64,000 nucleotides of DNA from Glaciozyma antarctica PI12 (Eukaryota; Basidiomycota; Microbotryomycetes; Kriegeriales; Camptobasidiaceae): positions 666,834 through 730,833 of the forward strand of contig KZ627160.1 in the NCBI GenBank assembly GCA_002917775.1, in the 5' to 3' direction. Position numbers and translations under genes: made by a program. The notes under the pieces are model-generated. The model searched no databases and was not told the DNA's origin. It saw only the letters and a list, made by a program, of their open reading frames with translations. Positions 1-14,080 of this stretch are shown piece after piece; the first letter of the stretch is position 1, and every line of letters begins with the position of its first letter.

Positions 1-255
1 GAGAGATCGTTGAGAGGAAGGCCGGAGAGAGACCGAGCTGATGGGAAGGCGCCAGTTCCTGCGGTGCGATTCGAAGGGCCCACGCGCGCAGCGGTGGTGC
101 TTGAGAGGGCTGTGGAGTACTGGTACGCTGCTGCTGTCCGGCTTGCCACGAACTGGCGACGTGGAGAGAGGCAACATCACCAAGTGGTGCGTCCCCATTG
201 TCCAAAAAAGTTGCGCGTTGACTCTTGCACCTGAACCTCTTCCTTACAGCCCAGC

Positions 256-3126
<2,871 letters not shown>

Positions 3127-5425
3127 ATGTCCGAGTTCCGCGACAAGGATCGTACTGCCCAAGAAGAATAAAAGTACTAACCTCGAGAACAAGATGAGAA
3201 CGTTATCAACTCGACGCGAACAGAACTGAACGAAAAGAGAGGCGACCGAAATGAGGTGGAAGAAGCGTCAATTCAAAGAAACGTCGAAACAGAGTAACAC
3301 GGCAACTGACTAGCAGGGCCACTCCCTCGTCGCGATTGATGCGGCTGCTGAGCGCAAGATTCGGTGGAAGGCGAGTCGAAACCATCCCTTCGCACAGTGG
3401 GTCCCTCCTCGCTAACGCCTACTTTTCTCCTTCCCTCAGATTGACCTACGCGTTATCCCCAATACCAATCATCAGTACTCTCTACTCTTCATGGACCATG
3501 GAAAGATCGAAAACTGGAAGGCCAAGGTCGCGGAGAAGGAGAAGAAGATGAATATGAACGACTACGATTGCTAGCCCTGCCTCTCCCTCCCCGTCAATTA
3601 CAAATAACGACCACCAGTAGACAATATCTTGATCACCGCCTTTTACGTTCCATATTTTGTATTCGAGGTGCGCATTCCTCGGGATAGCGCCCAAGTAGCT
3701 CGGGCGGCTGACCTCGCTCCTCGCAGGTACCCTGCGTTCTCCTCGTCAAGTACTGTGCGTCTTCCACCAAAACACGTCCACACCAGTCCCTGTAGATGAT
3801 CTAATCTCTCCGTAGTCGGCCCCGGCAAGACCATCCCTCTCTTCAGCTTCGCCTTCGGCCTTTTCGCCTTCGTCACTGGTTTCGTTCAAACCTTTGGGCA
3901 GGCCATCGTCTGTCGCTTCTTCCTCGGCATTGCAGAAGGCGCCGTGTTCCCCGGCATGGCTTACTATCTCTCGCGCTGGTACAAGAAGGACGAGCTTGCA
4001 TTCCGCCTCGCCGTGAGTCGTTCGGCACCTCCAACCGCCTGCAACTCGGCTAACAATCTCGCTCGCAGCTGTACGTTGTATGCGCTCCTCTCTCTGGCGC
4101 CTTCGGTGGACTCCTCGCCTCTGGCATCCTAAACATCAACAGCATTGGATGGCTCACCCGCGTGAGTTGCCTCGCCGACCTCTCCACTGACGCCGTCTGA
4201 CCTTTTTTCGCTTCGCAGTGGCGCCTCATTTTCTTCGTAGAGGGCCTCGCTACCATGCTCGTAGCCATCGCATCCTGGTTCCTCGTCACCGACAGCATCG
4301 ACTCCGCCAGGTGGCTTTCGCCCGAGGAGAAGGGTATGTTGTGGTTTCGATTTTACTATCCTAAAAAACGGTCGGCTGATGAGACTCCCTAACAGCTATT
4401 GCCAACGCTCGTCTCAAGGCTGAGAATGTCGGTACTCGCGACGTTGTCGACAAGATGACCTGGGCGTGCGTATACTCTCCTAATCAGTTCCTTTCCCTTT
4501 CCCTTCTCATGCCTGCTCGCAGCAAGTACAAGGCTGGTGTTTTCAACGTTACCACCCTTGGTGTTTCTTTCGTCTTCATGCTCGACAACATTACCGTTCA
4601 GGGCATGGGCTTTTTCCTTCCCAGTGCGTGAAGCTCTCCCTGCGTCCTCCGAACTCTGCTAACCTTTGCTGCAGCGATTATGCGAACTATCTACCCCGGA
4701 AAGTCCGTTATTCAGCTCCAGCTCAAGACCGTTCCTCCCTACATCGTCGGCGCCTTCACCATCACCACCTTCCCCTACCTCTCGATGCGCACCGGCAAGC
4801 GTGGTATCTGGTTCCTCATCTCGGCACCTTTCATCATCGCCGGATTCGCCTGCTTTGTCGCCACCACCAACCCCCAGATCCGGTTCGCTGGAACTTTCCT
4901 CATCGCAATCGGAGCCTGTGCGTTTTTTTTTAGTTCCCTGTTCGGCCCCCTCGCTGACTCAATGTTGCTCTCAAAGTCTCGTTCGGAGCTCTTTGCAACG
5001 CCTGGGCCGCTATTAATGCAACCTCGGATACGACGCGCAACGCCGCCATCGGAACCGTCGTCGCCTTCGGCAACCTCGGAGGAATCATCTCGACCTGGAC
5101 CTGTACGTCTCCCAGGCTCATCGCCTCTGGCCTCAACTCACTCTCTCTGTTTCCGCAGACCTCCCCGCTCAAGCTCCCAACTACTACCCCGCCAACCAGT
5201 TCCAGCTCGCCACTGCGTCCCTCAGTGGGTCCCTCCTCTCGCTCCCCTCGCTACCCCGCTAACCGAAGTGCAGTCTTCGTCACCTCCGCCTTCGTTCTCT
5301 ACTGGCAGATGCACCTCAACAAGAAGAAGGATGCGGGAGAGTACGACGACAAGCTTGACGGCAAGACGCCCGAGCAGATTGAGGACCTTGGAGTCGAGCA
5401 CCCTGGCTTCCGTTACAGGCACTAG
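3127..5425 (+). CDS. MFS carrier, anion:cation symporter (allantoate permease/Dal5-like) family
   Basis: Plasma-membrane organic-anion/vitamin-type permease; substrate unknown. The exons spell the family landmarks: RKIRWK then IDLRVIP before TM1, FLGIAEGAVFPGMAYYLSRWY (loop 2-3/TM4), WRLIFFVEGLATML (TM6), SWFLVTD, RLKAENVG, then TM7-12 ending QMHLNKKKD and a hydrophilic tail. Introns are many (about ten). Three things are odd. (1) Exon 1 (MSEFRDKDR) cannot be joined in frame to the exon at 3316 by a normal donor, so the start is uncertain. (2) TM1 at 3442-3490 reads as polar residues in the open frame but as hydrophobic residues one base over. (3) The junction after NDYD (about 3570) needs a GC-AG intron, giving NDYDYNILITAFYVPYF, which matches the family. 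Either several base errors or a decaying gene. Next gene is 1 kb away on the same strand. Family assignment is firm; the N-terminal model is not. Confidence 0.78.
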
Positions 5426-6458
5426 TTTTGTCGAGGGGGTAGAAGCGATTTGGTTGTACGGAGACTGTAAAGGATATTGCTTTGCGAGAAATCGGCCAGA
5501 GAGTTCTTGAAGAGACGAGAGCGGAGAGGATTCTGAGGGAGCGAGAACAACGAGGCTTGGATCTTGATTAAGAATGAGGCTGTGTCGCTTGAAATAGAGT
5601 AGCACGCTGAGCAGAGCTTGAGGTGGAAGAAAAATTAGCGAGCCGTAGTCGAGGAAGGCGGAGGACGATCAGGATCGTCTGCCGCCGCTGAGGAATGTCG
5701 TCCTCGCCATCCGCCCTCGCGCCTGACCTGAGAGCTTTGGTGCATCAGGATCACGCAATAACTAAAGAACAGAGGGGCAGAGGCGTGAACGTGGCGTGTA
5801 TGCGGAGGCAAGGCGGGCGGAACTTGGAAGACGACCGTCGCGGCGAGGACGAGGAGTCAGGATTCGGTTCGTGAAAGAAGTCACGAGTGACGAGCGTAGG
5901 AAGTGAGCGGAATGCTAGTGGAGGCAGGTGCGATGATCTGGCGAAGACGGAGCAGGGTGATGAAGCAGTAGCTTCGGAAGAGGAACGCGATACAGATGAT
6001 CCGAGCCTCCGTTCCGGCCACAAAAGGTGCGGACGAGGGAGAGAATCTTGGCGATAAGCTCGATGGGGAGGGATTGGAAGGGCATGTCGGAGCTGGGCGC
6101 TTACTGTCGAGAGAGTGTTGGCCGACGCTCCACGCTACACGTTCGCGGAGAGCTGAGCTACTGTGTGGGGAAACTCAGCGGGCGCTATCCCTTGAGCCAG
6201 TGGATGGCAGAGTACACCTGAGCTGTAGCCTGAGCAGAATCCGAGCAGTAGGGGGGTTGTGGGAGGAGAGGAAGGGGAGGAGGTCGACGACGACGCGCAA
6301 GCCCTCTCTCTCGTCCTACCACACCACCGCCCCGTTCTCCCACTCCTCTAGAAACCGGCACACTTCACCAGAGACAAGCTACGAACTCGCCCCAGCAGCT
6401 CCCCGCACCTCTTCCCCCATCCACACCCCTCGCCACTCGAACACCAACCTCAAGCCCG
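5426..6458. other. Intergenic, 1.0 kb, no gene recognised
   Basis: Between the MFS stop and the UBP6 start. Open frames on both strands are short, without ATG or family likeness. The 3' part (6300-6458) is C/A-rich and typical of a leader. Nothing else seen. Confidence 0.6.
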
Positions 6459-8794
6459 ATGAGTCTCGACTTGAAGATCAAGCACGCGGGCAAGACGTAC
6501 GATGTCACCGTGGACACTGGAGCTCCTGGCTCGGCATTCAAGCATCAGATCTTTGAGCTCACCGGAGTCGACCCGTCGAAGGTCAAGGTCATCGTCAAGG
6601 GAGGGATGCTCAAGGTGCGCTTCGAGCTTTCCTCCCGACCTGGCGGAGGTGCTGGGGCGTGTGAGAATGTGAAAGGCTTTGGACTAGGAAGCTGATACTG
6701 TGCGCGCTCGTGCAGGACGACGCCGACCTCAAGAAGCTCGGACTCAAGGCTGTGAGCTCTCTCCCTTCTGGCGGCCTGACGCAGCAGCTGACGCACTTGC
6801 GAGCAGGGACAGACCCTGATGGTGCGTAGCAGTGAGATCTGCCGGAGGTGCGCTTGCTGACGCGCTCGGGGAACAGGTCATCGGAGCTGCTGGAGCTCTC
6901 CCTCTGGCACCTCCCAAGCCCGTCGTCTTCATGGAGGACATGACCGATCTGCAGCTAGCTGAGGCCGTACGTATAGTGTGCTCGTGCGTACGTAGTGGAC
7001 TAAGTGGTTGACTGCTCACTCCCGCAGGTCCGCTTCCCTGTCGGGCTCCAGAACCTTGGTGAGTAGCGGGACCTAGCGCAGTCGAAGGGGACGAGCGTAA
7101 CCTAACGCTTTGCAGGGAACACCTGCTACATGAACTCGACTGTCCAAGTTCTCCGTGCGATCCCTGAGCTCCAGACGGCCCTCAACTCGTACGCCTCGCT
7201 CCCAGCTCCGCAACGCGCGTCACTAACTTCCTTCGCTACAGCTTCCAGGATGCGAACGCCGCAAGTCAGCAAGACGCTGCTCTCACGACCTCCCTTCGAG
7301 ATCTCTACCGCGATATGAGCAAGACGACCGAGGACTTCCCTCCCCTCATCTTCCTCAACGTGCGTTCCCTCCGCCCACCTCCCGACTCCGCTCATGGAGC
7401 GAGATCCACAGATGCTCCGCCAGTTTGCTCCTCAGTTTGCTGAGCGATCGAGGGCCAGTGGGCAGTACTCGCAGCAGGACGCGCAGGAGGCGTGGAGTTC
7501 GATCGTCAACGCTGTCAAGGGGAACCTCAAGGTCGGCGGAGAGCGGTTCGTGGATCGGTACTTGACAGGACAAATGGAGAAGACGTGAGTTTTTCCAAGG
7601 GACTGAGGAGACTGAGCTGATGGCGAGGATGCAGGCTCAAGTCGGTCGAAGCGCCGGATGAGGAGCCGACCGTCTCGAAGGAGAACTTCCTCGAGATCAA
7701 GTGCAACATTTCGTCGTCGACGAACTACATGATCAACGGCGTTACCGAGGTGCGTCTTCATTTGAGGAGGAGGCGAGAACCAAAGCTGACGCGAGTTCAT
7801 CCAGGCGATGGACCAAGATATCGAGAAGAACAGCCCCTCGCTCGGTCGCTCAGCAGTCTACCACGAGAGCTCTCGCATCTCTCGTCTCCCAGCGTACGCC
7901 CTTTCTCTTCTCTTCCTCCGTTTTGCTCACGCACACCCGCAGCTACCTAACCGTCAACCTCGTTCGCTTCTTCTGGCGCCGCGACATCAACAAGAAGACC
8001 AAGATCATGCGCAAGGTTAAGTTCCCCTTCGACCTCGACGTTATCGACCTCCTCTCTCCTACGCTCAAGAAGCAAGTTCTCCCCCTCAACGAGAAGCTCA
8101 AGGAAGTCGACAAGGACCGTCGCGAGCGCGCCAAAGTCCGTCGCAGGGCCAAGATCGCTAAGGACGAGAAGGCGGACGAGGAACGCGGCAAGGTTGAGGA
8201 CCGCCGCGCAGGGATCGAGAGGGATCCTGCGCTGAGCGCCGTCAACATGGCTGCGGCGGCGGCAGCGGCGGCGGCTTCTTCGTCGGATGCGATGGTGGTG
8301 GATGAGCCGGTGGTGGAGAAGAAGGAGGTGGCGGATGGGGAGCTTGTGGATGAGCCGACGAAGAGGGCCGAGGAGGCGGCGTTGCTGAGGAGCTTGGTGG
8401 ACCCGGCGTTGGCGAAGGATGTCGGGGCGAACGTGACGGGCATGTACGAGCTTGTCGCGATCGTTACGCACAAGGGAGCTTCGGCGGATGGAGGTGCGTC
8501 TTCTGCGTTCGTGATTTCGAGCTGGGCTGACGCGCGTGCTGCCGCAGGTCATTACGTTGGGTGGAGCCGAAAGCCTAGTGAGGCGGGAGAAGCTGAGGAT
8601 CCCGACAAGCAGGAGTGGTACCGCTTTGACGACGAGAAGGTCTCGGTCGTCAGTCGGGAGAAGATCACCTCGCTCGATGGTGGAGGTGAGTTCGGGTTCG
8701 AGCTGGTTTCGAGCTGCGCTGACGACTGTTTCTGCGCGCAGGGGAGGACCACACGGCCTATATCTTGCTGTACGCCTCGAAGAAGCTCGAGTAG
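6459..8794 (+). CDS. UBP6: Proteasome-associated ubiquitin C-terminal hydrolase (Ubp6/USP14 type)
   Basis: Deubiquitinase that docks on the 26S proteasome through an N-terminal ubiquitin-like domain and removes ubiquitin from substrates. Residues 1-75 form the UBL (MSLDLKIKHAGKTYDV..., GQTLMVIGAAG). The catalytic USP domain follows: Cys box FPVGLQNLGNTCYMNS (about 7030-7140), QQDAQEAW, the FLEIKCNISS region, YLTVNLVRFFWRR, and the His box GGHYVGWSRK (8550-8580) with the last box AYILLYASKK at the end. About ten introns, several of the first ones tiny-exon spaced. A charged insert between the YLTVNLVRFF motif and the His box (8090-8400) contains a polyalanine run and Glu/Lys-rich sequence, longer than in yeast Ubp6. 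ATG at 6459 begins the UBL exactly as in homologues. It converges with the MYND gene downstream, with only 125 bases between stops. Confidence 0.93.
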
Positions 8795-8919
8795 AGCTGG
8801 GCCTGAGCAATGCACGATGTTGGCGAAGCTGATTTGGACGCTCGCTGTTCCCTCGCAGGCTCTCTGCTCTCCGCTCACTCGCTTTTTCGCAACATCGATA
8901 TCGTTACAACACGATTTCT

Positions 8920-10112
8920 TCAGCGATGGTGATGGTGTCCTCCAGGCCCATGCTTCGCACAGTCGTGCGGTTCGACTTTTGGCGGATTGAGCTTCCTCTC
9001 CTTCTCCACCTCCTTCATCTGCTTGTCCCGCTTGCAAGCCTCCTTGTGCTTCGACCACATAGCCTTCTGACACACCGCACTGCAATATTCCGGTCCCAAA
9101 CACGCTCCACCTGCGCATCGCAGCCTCAATCAGCTCCCAGCTCCCCTCCGCGCGCGAAACGAGCTCACACTTCTTCATCGGCTCGACCACTTTCCTGCAC
9201 TTCTCGCACCCCTTCTCCAGCACGAATCCCCGTCGCTCCATGCCTCCAAACTCCTCGGCTTCCTCCCCTAACCGCGCCTGTACGAGCACATCGATATTCG
9301 CCAAATCGTCCCACGTAAGATTGGAAGTGTACGTGTCGGCGGTGATAAAGATCTGGTCTGGTGGAGGGGAGGAAGGGAGGGTGGGGGTTTCGAGCTCGTT
9401 GATGATGGAGAGGTTGGCGAGGAAGGAGGGAGGGAGAGGCGAGGACGAGCCGTGAGGAAGCCAGGTGGCAGCGACGCTGCGAGGTGTCCGTCAGCTCACT
9501 ACGGCAGAGGGCGACTGGGGGAACGCACAAATCGGGGGGGAGGGTTACCGAGGTAGTGCAGCATACCGAAAAGACGCTCGGCGCGCTGCTTGGTGAGAGC
9601 TGTGAGGTCGCTGGTCGAAGCGCTCGAGGTCGAATGGAGGTCGATGAGGATGAAGCGACGGAGGGTGAAGTCGCAGAACAGCAGGCCCGAGTAGTCATCG
9701 TAGAACTGCCCCTTCTCCAGGCGATGAAGCTGCGAGGAGGTTAGCTGGAGAGACTCTCCCCCTCTCCTCCCAGCAGACTCACCAAGTGCCGGTACGACAG
9801 CAGAGCGTACCCATCCTCCCCTCCTACTTCCCTCACCTGCTCCAGCTTGTCCCACGCCTTAATCTCCCCGTAAACCCTCTGCTTCGTCCTCCACTCGCGG
9901 TCGTTCCGTATCCACGCCTCCGAGCGCGCTCCTCCTTCTGTTGAAGGCCATTCGGGCGCCAGGCACACGGCGGGGTCAAAGCCCGCGTCCAGTTGCACGG
10001 GTAGCACGCCGTGTATTTGCACGGAGAGGAACTGGTCGAGGGCGAAGGTGATGTGTTGGAGAGGAGACCCGCGAGGAAGGACTGGTGTGTCCGGAGAGGT
10101 GGCAGCAGCCAT
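8920..10112 (-). CDS. MYND zinc-finger protein, C-terminal finger
   Basis: Unrecognised N-terminal half (MAAATSPDTPVLPRG...), then a C-terminal MYND zinc finger at about 9210-8990: CEKCRKVV, a long loop, then YCSAVCQKAMWSKHKEAC. The Cys/His pattern (C-x2-C ... YCS-x2-C-x3-W-x2-H-x3-C) is complete, so it should bind two zinc ions and mediate protein interaction. It ends in GGHHHHR, a natural His stretch. Three or four short introns. The second coding block ends at a typical gtgcgt donor after the peptide LHYLGNPPP, but the frame only agrees with the next exon if the seven-base C run (G run at 9534-9540 on the + strand) has six bases; I treat this as a probable homopolymer indel. It is not closely similar to the three small MYND proteins at 45, 55 and 62 kb. 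Function unknown; the MYND call is firm. Confidence 0.8.
9534..9540. repeat. G7 homopolymer at a frame break in the MYND gene
   Basis: Seven G residues on the + strand inside the second coding exon of the MYND gene. With six, the peptide passes through a normal gtgcgt donor into the next exon (VAATWLPHGS) in frame; with seven it does not. Probable base-call indel. Confidence 0.55.
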
Positions 10113-12365
10113 CCTGTTCGTGCTGGGGCGGTTGGAGAGAGAGAAGGGGGAGTAAGTCGAAGTCGACGAGCTCGTAGCTGCGGTGGTGTGTTCGAGGAGA
10201 AGGGACGCCGCTGCTGAAGTCGTCGAGGCCGTCGACGACCTCCCTGGTGTTGTTCTCCTGCCACAAACTCGCGAACTCGCTTGCTCAGATTCTGCTCGTG
10301 CTACACTACAGGTGTGTCTCTGCAGTCTCTAGTTCCAGGGGAACGCCGCTGACCGCTCCAGAACGAAAGGGCAGTCTGCTCGTGCTTCCTTCCACCTCCT
10401 CCCTTCTGCTCCTCTCCGCTCGCTCTCGTAGAAGCCCAGCTTCGTCTTTCTCCAACCGAACATCTCCCTCGCGCACGCCTTCTCTGTATAATCCCTCTGA
10501 ACGAGCGGGCTGTGTCGACCCTACTCTCGGCCAGGCTTCCAGCGACACGAGACGTTCTCCTGCGCTACTTCTCAGGCTCTTCTTCTGCCTTCGCCCAAAG
10601 CTCTTCAAGCCAGCTATCTCCCACCTCCTTCGCCCCCTGCTTCCCTCACTCGACAACTCCACCCCGCTCTTCCTCAGGCTCTCCACCTCCCCTCGGCCTC
10701 AAAGCCGCCGGACGAGGCCAGGCGCATGATGCTCGGAAAGTGGGTTCGAAAAGATTTCATTCATGCTGCCTGTGGCGATGCATTCGGCTTTGCGGAAACT
10801 GCGGTCGTATTTTGGGCACGGAGGAGGGAAGAGGAGCAGGGTGGCGTGCAGTGGATCCGCTACTCCCTTTTGAGCGCCGCTGATTTCTTTCCCTTCTTCA
10901 CGAAGTGGCCGCTATGATCAGCAAGAGCTTGAACGTGCTCGTTGTACACCGCAAGCTTTGCAACCAGAGACGTTCGGATTCCGGAATCACCAGGTGCGTT
11001 TTTAAGTTTGTCCAACTTTAGACGAGCGAGAAGCTGATGCAGCACCGATGTAGGATCCCGTCAGAGCTGTTAAATCTGGGGTAGATGAACGTACGAGAGT
11101 TCTGGTTCGTGGGCGTGCGAGGGAAACGGTGTCTGCTTGCGAAGCGAGCCTCGCCAGCCTCGCTACCTTGTTGTGTGATCATTCAGTTCGTGCAGCTGCC
11201 TCTTTCTCCGCGAGTTTATTCGCACCGGTATAAGCTCTCCCCCCTCTGCTTGCCACTGGCGACGCAGCCCACCAGCCGGGACGACAGGTCGTAGCTGGAA
11301 GAGTCAAAATTCTGGTAGCAACAGTCGGTGATCTTTCGTGGATCCCCAGGGCTATCCAAGCTTATCCGCACCTCCCCCAGCATCTTCCGATTGGAGTATG
11401 TACGCCGATTGAGTCGGATCGTCCTCTCCAGACTCGAACCACCGCCGAGCGTGGAGAACAGACCTAGGACCCGGACTTCGGGGTGGCCATCGGTGGGCTG
11501 GAAACGACTGGCCGAGACTGCCGCGGCGTGAGAGGTGGGGTAAGATTTGCGGAGAGAGCTGCAGCGGAGCGGCGATGGCTGGAGTATGTAGGATCGAACT
11601 GGATCGAAGCAGGGAGCGCGATGCGGCAAAAAAAAAAAGCGGCGGAATGGAGCGTGTAGACCAGGCTGTTCCGTACACACCTTCGGCTCGGCTCACAAGT
11701 AGGAATCCCTTGCATACGAATGTTTCTGAGATCGCGAAGGAAACATAAAGATGCGAAGGCGAGGGTTCTGGACCTCGCTCCTCTGCCATCGCTCCTCCCT
11801 CATCGAGCAAGGTTTACGGTCAAACAGCGGAGTTAGCTCAGAAAGGGATTGATGCATTGATGGGAGAAGAGGTGAAAGAACAGCGGCGTTGACGAGGCCT
11901 CTGCGACGCTTCTCCCTGGAGGTCGTCGCCGAGGGAGGAGTTGGTCCAGATCGACGGTGGAGTCGTCTCCAAGCAGCTGCTGAGAGTTCACCTCGTTCGC
12001 TCTGATATTACCTCTCACCGCTACTGCAAGAATAGAGCTACGAGACGGTGCCTTGTTCACCACCCTCCAAGGATTCGAAGCTGCGAGGACGCGACCAACT
12101 CACGATGGTTGGCTTCCTAACGCTCCTCCTCCCTTCTCCTTACTCCCCTCCCCTCCCCCAACCTTCCGACCTTGCGCTATCCCATGTCTGCGCGTCCGAA
12201 GAGTCTGGCGGTCCGGCGGCTTCGTTCTACCTTGAGCGACCAGGAGGTGAGTGCCCGTTCTCCGATGGCAGGCACGATATCTCCCGCTGACGCTTCTCTG
12301 TGCACGAATCAGCAGACGCCTTAGCGCCCCATCCCTCGCGTTCGAGCTATCACCACTCCCTCCCC
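10113..12365. other. Gene-poor stretch, 2.2 kb
   Basis: The first 150 bases are the leader of the MYND gene. Beyond that I find open frames on both strands but no family match. One plus-strand frame at 10512-10760 is Ser/Pro/Arg-rich without acidic residues, rather like a mitochondrial presequence, but has no ATG and no continuation. A gtgcgt...gctgatgcag intron-like segment lies at 10991-11040. An A11 run is at about 11628. Near the right end an ATG at 12105 could start an upstream exon of the zinc-finger gene. Nothing firm. Confidence 0.5.
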
Positions 12366-13623
12366 ATGCCGCCCCTCTCCTCCCGCTCCTCCCACTTCCC
12401 CCGGCGGGCCGATGCCTACTCCTCGCACTCCATCAGCTCAAGGACGACGATGAACGAGTACGAAGACTCCTGGGCGCATGGGGAATCAGCCAGCTGGAGC
12501 TCGGAGACGCCGTACGAACACGACGCCTACTGGGAGCTCGTCACTCGGTCGGATGCGGGTTGCATGCCGGCGTGGGATAACGGAGCGACGGGTGGGAGGG
12601 GCCTAAGATGGAAGGAGGGAAGGAGCTTTACGTACGAGGGGAGGGACTGCGGATGGGGGACGCCGGTGGAGGATAGCGAGCGCCGGCACGAAGGGGAGGG
12701 CGAGTTCGAGTGCTCTGGTGGGGCTTACGAGGTGCGGTTCGTCTGGAGGGGGGAGGCTCTCAAGCACTCGACTATGCGCGAACGGGTGGGAAAGAAGCGG
12801 TCGTACGAGGTCGAGGAACACCCGTCGACGTACTCGCACCTTCCTTCCTCCTCCTTGGACCACCTCACCTCGAAACGCCATCGCCTCTCCCCATCCTCCT
12901 GCGACCTTGCTCTCAAGCTTCCTCCCCTCTCCTACACCTCCCCTCCCGAGGACATCGTCAATCCCTCGGCGTCCACGCTATCACAACACCTACACCATTC
13001 CTACCGCCTCGACCTCAATCTCGCCCCTCCCTCCTCAGCTCCTACGACAACATCACCCTCCCTCACTCCCACCACACCCATTTTTTCTTCCAACGCTTTC
13101 CTACTTCGCACAAAAGACCCCCTCCTCTCTCTCGCCCCTCCTCCCTCCTCGTCGCAGCCCGCCCTCTTCTCCGCCACTTTGATGACCTGCCTTCTCAGCC
13201 GCATCACTCACCCCCTCCCGCTCTTCGCTTCTCCTCGCGCAACTCGATCAATCGTCCCCGTCACCTTGGAGCCGGCGGACGAGCCAACGGTCGAAGAGCA
13301 GGAGCCGGCAGGGTCGAGTCTCTCGCCGCAGAAGGCAAACTCGTGCGAGCTCGACGGATGCACAAGGTCTTTCAAACGAGTCGAACACCTAGTTCGTCAT
13401 CGGCGAACGCATACGCACGAGAAGCCGTACGGCTGCGATGTCGTGGGGTGCGACAAGTTCTTCGCGTGCGTTATTTTCTTCTCTTCGCTCGCGCACGACG
13501 AGGCTGATTGTGGTGCGCAGGAGAAAAGACAATTTGACGCAGCATCGGAGGACGCATGAGAAGCAGGGGAGGAACTCGCTGTCGATTGCGAAAAGCCTTG
13601 CGAATGGAGGACAGGGTGATTGA
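12366..13623 (+). CDS. C2H2 zinc-finger protein, probable transcription factor
   Basis: Probably a nuclear DNA-binding regulator. About 320 residues of Ser/Pro-rich, low-complexity sequence precede two adjacent C2H2 fingers at the C-terminus: C-x4-C-x12-H-x3-H starting CELDGC, linker THEKPYG-like, then a second finger starting CDVVGC. The second finger is interrupted by a 55-base intron (13466-13520) that splices KFFA to RKDNLTQH. A basic tail follows to TGA at 13621. The C-x4-C spacing and RKDNLTQH helix resemble Msn2/Cmr3-type stress-response fingers, but I would not name it. Start: the in-frame ATG at 12366 is the safe choice. An upstream exon 12105-12246 with a gtgagt donor and a ctgac...cag acceptor at 12312 joins in frame and would add about 70 residues. 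Confidence 0.8.
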
Positions 13624-14080
13624 GTCTTTCTGTCCCCTTCTTTTGTAGATCCACCTCGACCATAGCATTTTATCACTGCATCTGTTCCTTCACCTAGCCA
13701 TTCCGCACGCGAGCGATGCTCCTGTTCAAGTAGCCTGGTAGACCTTCGCACACACATTGTTTTCCGCTACGTGCAGAACTGGATTTCCTGAGGCGTCCAA
13801 ATCTACACGGCTCGGTTTGTACTAGTCTACAGCGAGTTCTCTGCTGAACGTCCTCGAACTGGAATCACTCGACACGCGGAGGGAATGGCGCCCGCCGCAC
13901 GAACCTCCTCTCCTTTTGCTCTCCTTCGCCCTTTTGTTCCTCTTCTCCCATTCTCTTTCAGCAAACTCCTTCCCCAGCTTCGGCGCCCCCGCACCTACAC
14001 CGGTACCCACACTCCTTTGCCTCCTCCCGCCCCTCTCTCTCTCGCAACAGCACCTCCTCTCCATCTCAACCGCCCAACTC
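13624..14080. promoter_or_regulatory. Intergenic and promoter region of the GPI-protein gene
   Basis: About 450 bases between two plus-strand genes. The last 180 bases before the ATG at 14081 are strongly C/T-rich on the + strand, as at other starts here. No TATA-like or other specific element could be supported. Confidence 0.4.

Noticed and set aside
7943-8810. Long minus-strand open frames opposite UBP6
   Set aside because: Antisense shadows of a confidently recognised gene; composition mirrors its codon bias.
11829-11850. A tRNA-like A-box (gttagctcag)
   Set aside because: No GGTTCGANTCC-type B-box within 30-60 bases and no acceptor-stem pairing.
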